40,615 nt of DNA from IMG/VR virus record IMGVR_UViG_3300002460_000076, positions 1 through 40,615 of that record; one strand, written 5' to 3'. The notes beneath the pieces are model-generated. The model was not told the DNA's origin. It did not search any database and was given only the letters and a program-made list of their open reading frames with translations. Each line of letters starts with the position of its first letter. Positions within the stretch are counted from its first letter, which is position 1. Below are positions 23,133 to 31,431 of the stretch, piece by piece. The translations under genes were made by a program, and so were the position numbers. This stretch comes from a virus.

Positions 23133-24395
23133 ATGAGAAAAATTATATATTTATTAGGCTTTTTATTCACGGTAACAACACTAGGGGCTACTAAGTACCT
23201 GCAAGGTGATGCGGTTAAATCGCTTGATCTTAGTAAGACTTGGACATTCCCTGCTGCAACAGCAACACTTGCACCAGTTGCATCACCAACATTTACAGGA
23301 ACTGTAACTGCATCAGGCGACTTTACTGCGAGTGGGTCAACAGTTTTAGGTGATGCAGGATTTGAATCAACTGACATAAGTATTGATGGTACGCTTTATC
23401 AGTCAACTTTTAAAGTTACTGATATTGATGGAACTAACTATGCTCAAACAATTTTACATCGACACTCCACGACTTTAGAGCCGCTAATTGTCGGCGCTAG
23501 AACTAACTCAGACACAACTGCACACGCAAACGTGACAGCGGGGCAAAATTTATTTTCGGTTTATGGGGCTGGATATGCCGGAAGCGATTATAAACTTTTC
23601 GGTGTTATAAATATCGCGGCATCATCCAGTGGCACTATTTCAGGGGATTCTTCACCGGGCAAGATAGTATTAAGTACGACCCCGAATGGATCTAAGACAC
23701 CTGTTGCAGCGGTGACAGTTGAGAGTAGTGGTGACGTTACACTGGCTGTACCTTTGAAGCTATCAAGCGGTGGAGCTAATAAAAGCTTAACAGCATCAGC
23801 AGGTTCAATAGCTTACTCGGACGCAGACTCGTTAGAATTTACATCAGTCGGGTCGAATGGTCAGCTCTTGCAAAGTGCTGGAACAGGTACTCCAGTATGG
23901 TCGTCTACACTCGTTAGCCCGACAAGCTCAGGAGACTTAACTCTAAGCAATGGCGGCATAAAATTTCCAGCTACTCAGGTTTTAAGTGCTGATGCTAATA
24001 CTCTGGATGATTATGAAGAAGGAACTTTTACGCCGACAATATCTGGTGGAACTACAGCAGGAGCAGGAACATATTCCATTCAAGTCGGTGACTATGTTAA
24101 GATAGGAAGGAAAGTAACTTGTCGGGTATATATTGGAATTACCGCACATACTGGCACTGGTATAATTTTACTAAGTGGTTTGCCGTTTACTTCCGCAACA
24201 ACTGGTATTTTAACCTCTATTTATGTCGGTATTGTTGAAAATCTATCCTACACTGCGGGATCTACTGTTGCTGGGTATCTCAGTGATGCTTCAACTAGTA
24301 TAATAATGATACAATCAGCACCAGCGGCGTCTGGTGCTGCCGTTTCGATGGACACTGCTTTTTCGCTTTCGTACACGATAACCTATTTTATTTAA
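23133..24395 (+). CDS. Tail-fibre-like protein with a signal-peptide-like N-terminus (420 aa)
   Basis: The start at 23133 follows AAAGGATGCT. The frame is also open from 23076, but that start lies inside the previous gene. The N-terminus MRKIIYLLGFLFTVTTLGA looks like a Sec signal peptide or membrane anchor. The rest is Ser/Thr/Gly-rich and beta-type. It contains the segment SADANTLDDYEEGTFTPTIS, which I recall as common in phage fibre or spike tips. A signal sequence on a virion fibre is unusual and would route it to the membrane. Confidence 0.75.
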   Translation: MRKIIYLLGFLFTVTTLGATKYLQGDAVKSLDLSKTWTFPAATATLAPVASPTFTGTVTASGDFTASGSTVLGDAGFESTDISIDGTLYQSTFKVTDIDGTNYAQTILHRHSTTLEPLIVGARTNSDTTAHANVTAGQNLFSVYGAGYAGSDYKLFGVINIAASSSGTISGDSSPGKIVLSTTPNGSKTPVAAVTVESSGDVTLAVPLKLSSGGANKSLTASAGSIAYSDADSLEFTSVGSNGQLLQSAGTGTPVWSSTLVSPTSSGDLTLSNGGIKFPATQVLSADANTLDDYEEGTFTPTISGGTTAGAGTYSIQVGDYVKIGRKVTCRVYIGITAHTGTGIILLSGLPFTSATTGILTSIYVGIVENLSYTAGSTVAGYLSDASTSIIMIQSAPAASGAAVSMDTAFSLSYTITYFI

Positions 24396-24408
24396 AAGGA
24401 GATTATAA

Positions 24409-24738
24409 ATGCTAGATAAAAGAAAAGTATTAGCGATTTTTATAGTTTTGGTTTTGTCAGATTCAGCAAAATCTCAAGTTTTTAGTGAAGTTAAAAAATA
24501 TTCAGCGCGAAGTACTGAGTTAGGATTTTGCGAAATTAAAGAGAAAACAATTCTCTTAAAAAATGGTGCAGAATACTCAACTAAAAATCACAGATGGACT
24601 GTTGATCCGGGTGGTGATCTTGGTCAATTTGATTCGAGAGTTAAGGCAGTTTGTAAGGCAGGGGTCACTCCTGAATTGATTGCTAAATTTAAAGACAAAC
24701 AGAAAAAAGATTTAGAGTTCTTACTCAGAAATAAATGA
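24409..24738 (+). CDS. Secreted small protein (109 aa)
   Basis: ATG at 24409, after AAAAGGAGATTATAA, a strong ribosome-binding site. The N-terminus (DKRKVLAIFIVLVLSDSAKSQ) is a probable signal peptide, with cleavage expected near the Ala-Lys-Ser-Gln stretch. The mature part is charged, with two cysteines (GFCEIKEK and AVCKAG) that could form a disulfide in the periplasm. Function is unknown. Its place among fibre and membrane genes suggests envelope interaction, lysis or superinfection control. Confidence 0.65.
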   Translation: MLDKRKVLAIFIVLVLSDSAKSQVFSEVKKYSARSTELGFCEIKEKTILLKNGAEYSTKNHRWTVDPGGDLGQFDSRVKAVCKAGVTPELIAKFKDKQKKDLEFLLRNK

Positions 24739-24745
24739 GGCGCAT

Positions 24746-25000
24746 ATGAATCAAATTACGCTAACTGTTCCAGAGATTGTATTATTAGTGTCAATAGTTG
24801 CGTGGTTTGTTCGGCTTGAAGCCAAGGTGCTTTTTCAAGGTAAAGATCATGGAAAACTTGAAGAAGTTGTAAAGGCTAAAGATAAGTTATTATGGGAAAA
24901 ATTTGACAGTTTAAGATTAGACGTAACCAAAATATTAGAAGCTGTTTCGTTTTTAAAGGGTCAATCAGCGCAAAGGGAGCAGCATGAAAAAACTATTTGA
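24746..25000 (+). CDS. Single-span membrane protein with coiled coil (84 aa)
   Basis: ATG at 24746, with GAGGCGCAT upstream. A hydrophobic segment (VPEIVLLVSIVAWFVRL, about residues 8-24) is followed by a charged helical region (LEEVVKAKDKLLWEKFDSL). This layout fits a small lysis-associated membrane protein such as a spanin-like or holin-accessory protein, but no family is recognised. It overlaps the next gene by 17 nt. Confidence 0.65.
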   Translation: MNQITLTVPEIVLLVSIVAWFVRLEAKVLFQGKDHGKLEEVVKAKDKLLWEKFDSLRLDVTKILEAVSFLKGQSAQREQHEKTI

Positions 25001-25178
25001 TCGCAGAATGTGTGGGTTTATTTTAGTCGAATTTCTTATGTTCGCTGCACTTTCACAAATAGAAGACCCTATTCAAAAATCATCAATTGTGAGTATGTTT
25101 TTCAATATATCTTTGGCAATGTTCATAGCATTAATTGGTGGAAACGTGATCGAGAAGGTGAAGGTTCCAAGTGTTTAA
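24984..25178 (+). CDS. Two-span membrane protein, possible holin (64 aa)
   Basis: ATG at 24984, with GGGAGCAGC upstream. Two hydrophobic segments, about residues 11-24 (GFILVEFLMFAALS) and 36-55 (SIVSMFFNISLAMFIALIGG), are joined by a short acidic loop. The N-terminus is basic. Size and two-span shape are those of a small class II-like holin. The endolysin is not adjacent but at the end of the minus-strand operon, so the assignment is tentative. Confidence 0.55.
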   Translation: MKKLFDRRMCGFILVEFLMFAALSQIEDPIQKSSIVSMFFNISLAMFIALIGGNVIEKVKVPSV

Positions 25179-25656
25179 AATACATATAGCTTACCTGATT
25201 GTTGGTGCTCTAATAGGATCGTTCATTCATGCTCGATTTATACCAGATCCAAGACCTCAACCTTCAACTCCTCAAATTATTGAAGTGATAAAATATGTTA
25301 AAGATACAAGCAGTTCTAAGGCTCTAAAAAAAAGTGTTGCGAAAGAGTTCAATTGCAACAATGGTGCATTGTCGAAGGAAACGACAACAGACGTAGAAAT
25401 CGAAAGCTCAAGCGTAAAAGAGACAAGCGATACAAATCGAAAAACAGAAGAATTAATCATCGACAAGAAGCAGTTAATGCTATTCGCCGGTCTTGGTGCA
25501 CAATTAAATATTGAAAAATTCTCTGATTTCAATTTAGATAAGCTAAAGGGTCAACTTGCAATAGGTGTTGAATACGATGGATATGCCTCATTTGTAGCAA
25601 GTGACTTTAACAAAAATCATAACGGATATATTTTTAAATCTTGGAGGTTTAAATGA
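25171..25656 (+). CDS. Membrane-anchored protein, possible spanin-like (161 aa)
   Basis: The start is GTG at 25171 (no nearby ATG in frame), overlapping the previous gene by 8 nt. One N-terminal hydrophobic segment (IAYLIVGALIGSFIHARFI) is followed by a long hydrophilic domain with a central charged, Ser/Thr-rich part. Two proline-rich turns follow the membrane span. One-span, helical-ectodomain proteins at this position can be inner-membrane spanins. No family is recognised. Confidence 0.55.
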   Translation: MFKIHIAYLIVGALIGSFIHARFIPDPRPQPSTPQIIEVIKYVKDTSSSKALKKSVAKEFNCNNGALSKETTTDVEIESSSVKETSDTNRKTEELIIDKKQLMLFAGLGAQLNIEKFSDFNLDKLKGQLAIGVEYDGYASFVASDFNKNHNGYIFKSWRFK

Positions 25657-26297
25657 AAATGATACAGGTATTTTTATTGGTCGCTTTATTTACGGTATTA
25701 GTTCACGCTGAAACGAATAACTATACGTATACTCAGGCTGGAACAGCTTATGCAACGAGTGAAAATGGTGGATATGGTGTAGTATTGGCAATTACCAACT
25801 CTGCACCTGCTGCTGGGGCGTTTGTAGCGTCAAGCGACGACACACTTACAGATGCAGATCATGGGTTCTTAACAGGACTTAAAGGTCAAGTTTCCACCAC
25901 TACAACTTTACCGGGTGGACTAAGTGCAGCTACGGATTATTTCGTAATTTATCAATCATCATCGGTATATAAACTTGCAACTTCTCTGGTTAATGCTTTG
26001 GCAGGGACCGCTATAAATATTACTGATGCTGGGACAGGTACGCACACATTCACACCTACATCATTAGCTGGTGCCTCTGTGAAGCTTCAATGTTCAATGG
26101 ATGGTTCGGCATACGCAGACATGCCAATTCGTGCCACAGGAGATGTTACAAAATCAGCATCAATCACAGCGACAGGTAATGTATATCTGCATGAAGAAGG
26201 TTTAGCGTGTAATTATGTAAGGCACTATGTGACGATTACAGCAGGACAACTTTCGATTGTCTCACTTGGAAAAGTTAAGGCTAAAGTAGTCCCTTAA
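25653..26297 (+). CDS. Secreted beta-rich protein with FCCH-like domain (214 aa)
   Basis: ATG at 25653, with TGGAGGTTTAA upstream, overlapping the preceding stop (ATGA). The N-terminus (KMIQVFLLVALFTVLVHAE) is a convincing signal peptide with an Ala-x-Ala-like cleavage region. The body contains LTDADHGFLTGLKGQVSTTT and LATSLVNALAGTAINITDAG, a pattern typical of phage beta-sandwich domains that resemble FCCH. Two later cysteines (KLQCSMDG, GLACNYV) could form a disulfide. A surface or virion-associated protein is likely, though a signal peptide is unexpected for that. Confidence 0.65.
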   Translation: MKMIQVFLLVALFTVLVHAETNNYTYTQAGTAYATSENGGYGVVLAITNSAPAAGAFVASSDDTLTDADHGFLTGLKGQVSTTTTLPGGLSAATDYFVIYQSSSVYKLATSLVNALAGTAINITDAGTGTHTFTPTSLAGASVKLQCSMDGSAYADMPIRATGDVTKSASITATGNVYLHEEGLACNYVRHYVTITAGQLSIVSLGKVKAKVVP

Positions 26298-26382
26298 TTG
26301 GTCTAGGTATCTTTTCAAACTGTCAGAATTTGATACTCTGTTTGTGAGTGTGCTCTGGCTGGAAAACCGAAGTTCTACACTT

Positions 26383-26412
26383 AACCCTGTGTCAAAGCAG
26401 GGTTTTTATTTT
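26383..26412 (+). terminator. Terminator of the late operon
   Basis: AACCCTG (26383-26389) and CAGGGTT (26398-26404) enclose an 8-nt loop and are followed by TTTATTTT. It lies at the meeting point of the late operon and the convergent minus-strand operon. Confidence 0.75.
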
Positions 26413-26815
26413 ATGGTTTAAAGAACCTTTTCTCTGATGCTGGTGGATTAATCTGAAAGTGTAACCATGTTGGAGTGTACTCGAAAGCTTCACACCACAA
26501 TCCAACACTTTCAAGAAGTGGTACATTTAATCTAACCCATGCTTTAAGTTTACCATCCGCATCAGCAATATCAACTGCACAACCTGAAAGATGTTGCGAC
26601 CTCATTGGTATTTTATGCTCATCTGTAATACCTTTTTCGGCGTATATTCTTAAATGATCTTCCATGCTGCGAAATCCTGAAGTTACAGTCATTGGTTGCG
26701 CATACGTTTCTCTAATGACATTGATTCGATCAACAAGTATGTCGAGATTGTCTTGTATTTTTTGTGATAGTGATTCGTAGTCTGTACCTTTAAGAATTTC
26801 AGATAATTTAATCAT
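26411..26815 (-). CDS. Peptidase M15 family endolysin (134 aa)
   Basis: Cell-wall peptidase that would cut peptide bonds in peptidoglycan. The zinc-site pattern is visible: SQHLSGCAVD gives H75 and D82 (the SxHxxGxAxD motif), and TWLHFQI gives H119. FRSMEDH and related residues form the usual M15 active-site surroundings. There is no signal peptide, so export would depend on a holin. It is the last gene of the minus-strand replication operon, away from the holin candidates. Its ATG overlaps the end of the lipoprotein gene. Confidence 0.88.
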   Translation of the reverse strand: MIKLSEILKGTDYESLSQKIQDNLDILVDRINVIRETYAQPMTVTSGFRSMEDHLRIYAEKGITDEHKIPMRSQHLSGCAVDIADADGKLKAWVRLNVPLLESVGLWCEAFEYTPTWLHFQINPPASEKRFFKP

Positions 26816-26969
26816 ATTCTACACACACACTTTTAGGGTAATATTGCCATTGTCGTATTTGATTATTATAATAAGTTTCATAAAATAATTCGGCCCGCAC
26901 ACATCTTTTAGGTTTCTCAGGTGCGCAAGATATCATGAACAGTGATAGAAGGATGAATAGTAGTTTCAC
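26808..26969 (-). CDS. Small lipoprotein, possible outer-membrane spanin (53 aa)
   Basis: Starts at GTG 26969, overlapping the stop of the upstream gene (GTGA), and ends within the start of the endolysin gene. The N-terminus MKLLFILLSLFMISC has a hydrophobic core and a lipobox ending in Cys15. The mature part is short, with further Cys residues at 23 and 49 and several Tyr. Its place directly upstream of an endolysin fits an o-spanin-type lysis protein, but superinfection-exclusion lipoproteins look similar. The ORF is supported by the coupled overlaps on both sides. Confidence 0.65.
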   Translation of the reverse strand: MKLLFILLSLFMISCAPEKPKRCVRAELFYETYYNNQIRQWQYYPKSVCVEYD

Positions 26970-27226
26970 TTTTCATCCTCAATCCACACAGTTTTGCCAC
27001 CACGACCAAGACCCTTACTATTGATCGACCATGATAGTTTATTATATCTGCACTTCTTATTAATGTTTAAAACCGCGCCACTCATTATCGCATTTGGATC
27101 AATCGGTTTAGGTTCATCATTATAGAACTTTTCAGCAATTTCAGTAATAGTTAATTTCTTTTTGGTAGCTCTCATAATTTTTAAAATCTGTTTTTCAGTA
27201 GGGCTGAACATTTTTAAATTATCCAT
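26966..27226 (-). CDS. Winged-helix-like DNA-binding protein (86 aa)
   Basis: ATG at 27226, preceded by AAAGGAAACAAA. The longer frame from 27289 overlaps the 52-aa gene and has no ribosome-binding site. The sequence FSPTEKQILKIMRATKKKLT followed by EIAEKFYND and SGAVLNINKKCRYN is a winged helix-turn-helix pattern, with a wing near GLGRGGKTVW. It is a likely transcription regulator, perhaps of early or late promoters. Exact targets are unknown. Confidence 0.7.
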   Translation of the reverse strand: MDNLKMFSPTEKQILKIMRATKKKLTITEIAEKFYNDEPKPIDPNAIMSGAVLNINKKCRYNKLSWSINSKGLGRGGKTVWIEDEK

Positions 27227-27377
27227 TTTGTTTCCTTTCTTGTTTTTGCAGTTGACGATTACGTTTCTCACGACTTCGGCGTTCTGCACGATTGAGAGGT
27301 TTGGTTAAGTTGACCAATCGCTTTTGTTCTTTTTCAGGTAGCTTCTCAAATTCTTCCATTGTCGGTAATTCAGTCAT
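27219..27377 (-). CDS. Small basic hypothetical protein (52 aa)
   Basis: ATG at 27377, overlapping the DNA polymerase stop (ATGA), and ending 8 nt into the next gene. It has an acidic N-terminal third (PTMEEFEKLPEKEQ) and a very basic C-terminal half (NRAERRSREKRNRQLQKQER) that could bind nucleic acid. The overlapping arrangement on both sides argues for translation. Function is unknown. Confidence 0.6.
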   Translation of the reverse strand: MTELPTMEEFEKLPEKEQKRLVNLTKPLNRAERRSREKRNRQLQKQERKQNG

Positions 27378-29374
27378 ATTAATAAATCCTTAATCTGTTC
27401 AACATAGTATGAATAGTCTAAGTCATTCCAGTCAAACTCTTTTGCATTGTTACATTGTTTTATTTTCCAACCAGATTCGATTGAAGTATGAACTTCTTTA
27501 TAAACCGATTTATTGCCGGTATGAATTTTTGGATTATGCTGATGTCGTACAATCTGTACACCTTCAGGAGTCGTAAAATATTCGGTAGGGGTGTCAGATA
27601 ATACCTTGTTGAAGTACTCATCTTTGAGTTTATTAGCCCTGCAAAAGTGATATTGGTCTCCTCTAGGTGGGGAGATTTTCTTCATTGATTCACCTGTTTT
27701 GGATATATAATACCTAACAGTTTTAGAAACTTCTTTATCACCGATATAAATCTTAGATGCCCCTGTCGCTTTATAACGCATCATGAAATCAAACTTATCG
27801 TGAACCATGCGAACCATTGCTTCAGGGTTCCAGCCATTGATCAGAGCTTCACTAGCAACTTTGGCCACAACCATCATGCCGAAATCTTTACTCCAAACCC
27901 CATCATAGTCTTCATCTTTTTCAGGATACCAATAAGCACCTTTACGCTTAATTTTACCATCAATAGATAATGCTAGATAATTGTTCACATCCCTGACCCA
28001 CATCTTTTTATATTCGACACTTTCAAGTTTAAGACCTGTTTCATTTTCCCAAATCATTTTCCATAGATCGACAAGATATTTCAACTTGCGCGGATAGCGC
28101 GAAGTAATGCCATCTGTATTAGCTTGAATCATCTTAAGTCCGGGAATTAGATCGAGCATTTCAACCATTTGTAAGATTGATAGCTGGCAGTTAATCGTAC
28201 ATTGTTTTGCGTATTTAGGATCGTAGAAACAACTGTATTTGTTATCGGCATTACCAAAGATGGCATTGCCTGATAATTTAAAAGTTGTATTCATTGAAGT
28301 ACCTTTTTTATATCTCGCACGTTCAACTGGTAACTGCTTATAGAATGTAGGGAAATGATCTTTAAGGTGCTCAGGTGAAAATTCATTAACAATTGCAGTA
28401 GCGACATATGCGCCTGTAATATCTATATCTTCAACAATCCAATCTTTATCAGACTCGAACACTTGTCTATCGACTGACCCATGTATACCACCTGCGCCAA
28501 ATGTAATATCAAGATCTGCAAGTTTTACAGCTAGTGTGGGATTTTTATCTTCAACAGTGTACTTTACTTGCTGCATGAACCAATCGAGTACTTCTTGATA
28601 TGGTTCAGTTCTGAAGTGTATTTTTGGTAGTATAACTTCAGAATACACAACTTTATCTCTAAAGGTCTTTTTAGCTTTATTACCCGGTAAAAAGCAGTTA
28701 GACCTGCCAATCTTGGTAATGAGATATTCTGTGCCTATTTTAACATCTGAGAAGTTTAATACATCACCCTTAAGCGTACCTGTTTCGAGAAGTTCTTGTC
28801 TGAGCTGAATTTGCGCTTTGTTCTTTTTCAGGAACTTCTCAGTCTCGGTCACATCGAGAGTGTTGTAAGTTATCGTTAAGTCCATTTCTTCAGAAGTGAG
28901 CCATTTATCAAATGGGAAAGGTAAATCCATAACTAGATCAGACCGCATTGCGAACTCTAAAGCTTTTAGTGAAGTTCTTTTATTGGCGTTATCGAAGTGA
29001 TTCATCTTGTAAGAGTCAAATTGCGGAATTATGCGCTCTTGAAATTTAACACCGATGAAGTTACCACCTTCGCCAAACTTCTGAGTATTGATAATCGTTT
29101 GAGCATGGTTATAGGCTGACTCAAACGTGAAAGTATAAGGATTATTTAACAGTTCATGAATAATGACATAGTCAAAACCAAGGTTATTAAAACCATGCAT
29201 GATTACGCCACAGTTCTTAAGATAGTTAAGATGTGAGAGTAGTTCAGTACGTTGATTTTTGCGTGAAGATATTTCAAACGTGTAGATTTCAGGACGATCT
29301 TCAAATTTACCTGTGAATAAGAACAGGTTCTTCATTGTTTCAATGTCGTACGTATAGAAGTTCAATTGAGTCAT
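27374..29374 (-). CDS. Family B DNA polymerase (666 aa)
   Basis: Replicative polymerase with 3'-5' proofreading. Exonuclease motifs are visible: D10-I-E12 (Exo I), N64-x-x-F67-D68 (Exo II) and Y170-xxx-D174 (Exo III). Polymerase motifs follow: D318-xxxx-Y323 (motif A), KLSGNAIFGN with K366 (motif B) and NTDGI with D421 (motif C). GAGGIHG near 293-299 lies between the two domains. Only about 48 residues separate motifs A and B, leaving no room for the TPR1 insertion of protein-primed polymerases. T7-like phages normally use family A, so this is notable. Confidence 0.92.
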   Translation of the reverse strand: MTQLNFYTYDIETMKNLFLFTGKFEDRPEIYTFEISSRKNQRTELLSHLNYLKNCGVIMHGFNNLGFDYVIIHELLNNPYTFTFESAYNHAQTIINTQKFGEGGNFIGVKFQERIIPQFDSYKMNHFDNANKRTSLKALEFAMRSDLVMDLPFPFDKWLTSEEMDLTITYNTLDVTETEKFLKKNKAQIQLRQELLETGTLKGDVLNFSDVKIGTEYLITKIGRSNCFLPGNKAKKTFRDKVVYSEVILPKIHFRTEPYQEVLDWFMQQVKYTVEDKNPTLAVKLADLDITFGAGGIHGSVDRQVFESDKDWIVEDIDITGAYVATAIVNEFSPEHLKDHFPTFYKQLPVERARYKKGTSMNTTFKLSGNAIFGNADNKYSCFYDPKYAKQCTINCQLSILQMVEMLDLIPGLKMIQANTDGITSRYPRKLKYLVDLWKMIWENETGLKLESVEYKKMWVRDVNNYLALSIDGKIKRKGAYWYPEKDEDYDGVWSKDFGMMVVAKVASEALINGWNPEAMVRMVHDKFDFMMRYKATGASKIYIGDKEVSKTVRYYISKTGESMKKISPPRGDQYHFCRANKLKDEYFNKVLSDTPTEYFTTPEGVQIVRHQHNPKIHTGNKSVYKEVHTSIESGWKIKQCNNAKEFDWNDLDYSYYVEQIKDLLI

Positions 29375-29391
29375 TGAAGAACCCTTTCTTT

Positions 29392-30303
29392 TTACTGTCT
29401 TGGGGCACCTGGTGGCATTGGTGGGCCAGCAGGTGCTTGGTTAAATTGTGGTACAGGTGCAGCAGGTGTTGGTGGTGCATATTGCTGCTGTTGAGCCTGT
29501 GGATGGAACTGTTGCGGTACAACATCGTAATGAGGCTGTACAGGTGCAGCAGGTGTTGGTGGTGCATATTGCTGTTGTTGCATTGGTGCTGGTGCTGTTG
29601 GCATTTGAGCCATCTGACCCATGTGCGGAGCTGTATCAGGTACAACTTGTGCCCCAATTGGTGCAGCAGGTTTAACACTACCAAATATATCTTCACCATC
29701 TTGTTGACTGACAATCGCTTGACCATAATCTAAGAACAAAACAGATAATGGGTTGTTATACATCCCCGGCTTACCCATTGAACCATCTTGTGACTTCATT
29801 GGAGGATGGGCGACAATATTCAATTGCACCTGAACATAATCTCCAACCTTGATACCTTCACTGATCAGTGTTGGTTTTGTTTCACCCGGTAAGAACTTGT
29901 AAAACGCAATGTTTAAGTTCGTAGTACAAGGTAAAACGATGTGACCTGCATAACCTTCTTTAGTGCTCCACATGCGACCAGTTTCATCACTGTCAGTATC
30001 TCCATCAATGCGCTTCCATGCGAAGTTTTTAGGAATTACTCTATCTGGATAAAGTGTCCACGCTTCTTCGTACATGGCGTTCCAAAACTCACCGACTGCT
30101 CCCGGATTTAAATTAGCAGGATCTTTAAAAATATCCTTATGAACTGCTAAACCAAATCCGCGATTGACCATTGGGTTGTTATTTTTATCAAGTTTCGGCT
30201 GTTTTGTCATTTTGTCGAGTACTGGTTTACCTTTGAATGGTGAACCACCGACTGCCCAAATTATTCTACCTTGCACCATGATTGTGCGACCTTTTAATGC
30301 CAT
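29392..30303 (-). CDS. Single-stranded DNA-binding protein-like (303 aa)
   Basis: The N-terminal 200 residues have the OB-fold-like pattern of phage SSB proteins related to DUF2815/Enc34: MALKGRTIMVQGRIIWAVGG, a Lys-rich loop and NPLSVLFLDYGQAIV. The C-terminal third is a Pro/Gln/Ala-rich tail with a duplicated segment (QQQQYAPPTPAAPV). It sits between the DUF2800-type nuclease and the DNA polymerase, consistent with replication or repair. No acidic C-terminal tip, common in bacterial SSB, is seen. Confidence 0.7.
   Translation of the reverse strand: MALKGRTIMVQGRIIWAVGGSPFKGKPVLDKMTKQPKLDKNNNPMVNRGFGLAVHKDIFKDPANLNPGAVGEFWNAMYEEAWTLYPDRVIPKNFAWKRIDGDTDSDETGRMWSTKEGYAGHIVLPCTTNLNIAFYKFLPGETKPTLISEGIKVGDYVQVQLNIVAHPPMKSQDGSMGKPGMYNNPLSVLFLDYGQAIVSQQDGEDIFGSVKPAAPIGAQVVPDTAPHMGQMAQMPTAPAPMQQQQYAPPTPAAPVQPHYDVVPQQFHPQAQQQQYAPPTPAAPVPQFNQAPAGPPMPPGAPRQ
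29451..29493. repeat. 43-bp direct repeat, copy 1
   Basis: Copies at 29451-29493 and 29538-29580 differ at one base and lie 87 bp apart, a multiple of 3. They encode the duplicated tail segment of the SSB-like protein. Both strands are open through the region because of its composition. Confidence 0.9.
29538..29580. repeat. 43-bp direct repeat, copy 2
   Basis: Second copy of the repeat at 29451-29493, with one mismatch. It duplicates the Gln/Pro-rich tail segment of the SSB-like protein. Confidence 0.9.
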
Positions 30304-30304
30304 C

Positions 30305-31429
30305 TTACATTCCTCCTGTTAGTTTGTTTTTGAAAATTTCGGCACCGACCTTCGATGCATCTTTTTTAATTATCTTCTCACCTACGAAAAATCTCTCAGT
30401 ATAAAACTCTGTAATTTCTTTAGGTACACCAAGCTTAATTGCTTGTGCTGGTGTAACCATTTCAGTTTTTACAATCTTAATACCTTTAGTCATTGCTGCA
30501 ATAACTTCAGGACTGACGTTTTTCTTCCATTTTCGATTACCATAAGTCTTCTCGCTGACGTAACCCGGTATAATCGCACCACTTTGAACACGATGAACCG
30601 CTAACTGATTAAGTGAGCCTGTCATAGTATCAATGATTTTTTCAGCTCTTGCGACCATGTCAAGATGTTGAGCCAGTTCATTATTATTAATATCATCTTT
30701 TTGGTGATGATACATAATATAATCAAACGCTGAATAAAATGCACGTTTGAAGGCTGGACAAGACCCTGAAGCATGAGGGCAGTATTTACACTGTGAACCT
30801 GTACGAAGCTCTTTAGACCCATTTTTAATATCCATCATCACAGTTTCAACTTGTTCAGCATAGTTCCACAATTGCTGCACTGTGATTCTGAAGCTACGAA
30901 CAATCCCTTCTTCATGGTGTGGTCGTGGTTGAATAATCTTAAGTGTGACATGCGTAACTGCTGGATTCTTAGCTTTCATTTCACAAACTGCATAGCCTAA
31001 TAGTTGCCAATTAGGAGTATATGAACCATCTAGTTGTTCTTCTTTAGCATCTACAATATTCCAGCCATACTTATAATCTTCAATTATTAGATCAGTACCA
31101 ACAACATCAGATGCATCAGGGTGTCCGATTAATACAATACCTGAACGAGTTTGCCATCTAAGTTCATGTTCACATTTCGCAGTAGGTGAAAAATAAGGTA
31201 GACACTCATTCGCATGAAATTTCATATCATCATCGAACTCAATACCATTTGAAGCATGTGTCCCTGGTGTAGTCTTTTCAATTAAATGTCTAACATATTC
31301 ACCTGCTGCCGTACCTTCAGCAGCAGCAGGGTGTGGTGGGAATTCTGGACTGATAAGGGAGGGGCGACCTTTACACTTCATCAGATTGCCAAGTCCAGAA
31401 ATTCTAAAACTATTAGTGTCTAATCCCAC
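30305..31429 (-). CDS. DUF2800-type PD-(D/E)XK nuclease with probable Fe-S cluster (374 aa)
   Basis: The likely start is GTG 31429, because AGAAGG precedes it just after the upstream stop. An ATG at 31456 would overlap that gene. The nuclease core has IGHPDAS, then DLIIEDYKYGW with the D/E-x-K pair, and a QLLGYAV helix. One Cys near the N-terminus (LMKCKGRPS) and three in SQCKYCPHASGSCPAF match the four-cysteine arrangement of Cas4/AddB-like nucleases. It probably trims or resects DNA during recombination. The family assignment is by pattern. Confidence 0.78.
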   Translation of the reverse strand: MGLDTNSFRISGLGNLMKCKGRPSLISPEFPPHPAAAEGTAAGEYVRHLIEKTTPGTHASNGIEFDDDMKFHANECLPYFSPTAKCEHELRWQTRSGIVLIGHPDASDVVGTDLIIEDYKYGWNIVDAKEEQLDGSYTPNWQLLGYAVCEMKAKNPAVTHVTLKIIQPRPHHEEGIVRSFRITVQQLWNYAEQVETVMMDIKNGSKELRTGSQCKYCPHASGSCPAFKRAFYSAFDYIMYHHQKDDINNNELAQHLDMVARAEKIIDTMTGSLNQLAVHRVQSGAIIPGYVSEKTYGNRKWKKNVSPEVIAAMTKGIKIVKTEMVTPAQAIKLGVPKEITEFYTERFFVGEKIIKKDASKVGAEIFKNKLTGGM

Positions 31430-31431
31430 GA

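Noticed and set aside
29335-29733. Plus-strand ORFs opposite the SSB tail and polymerase start
   Set aside because: They are low-complexity shadows of the Pro/Gln-rich codons and lack ribosome-binding sites.
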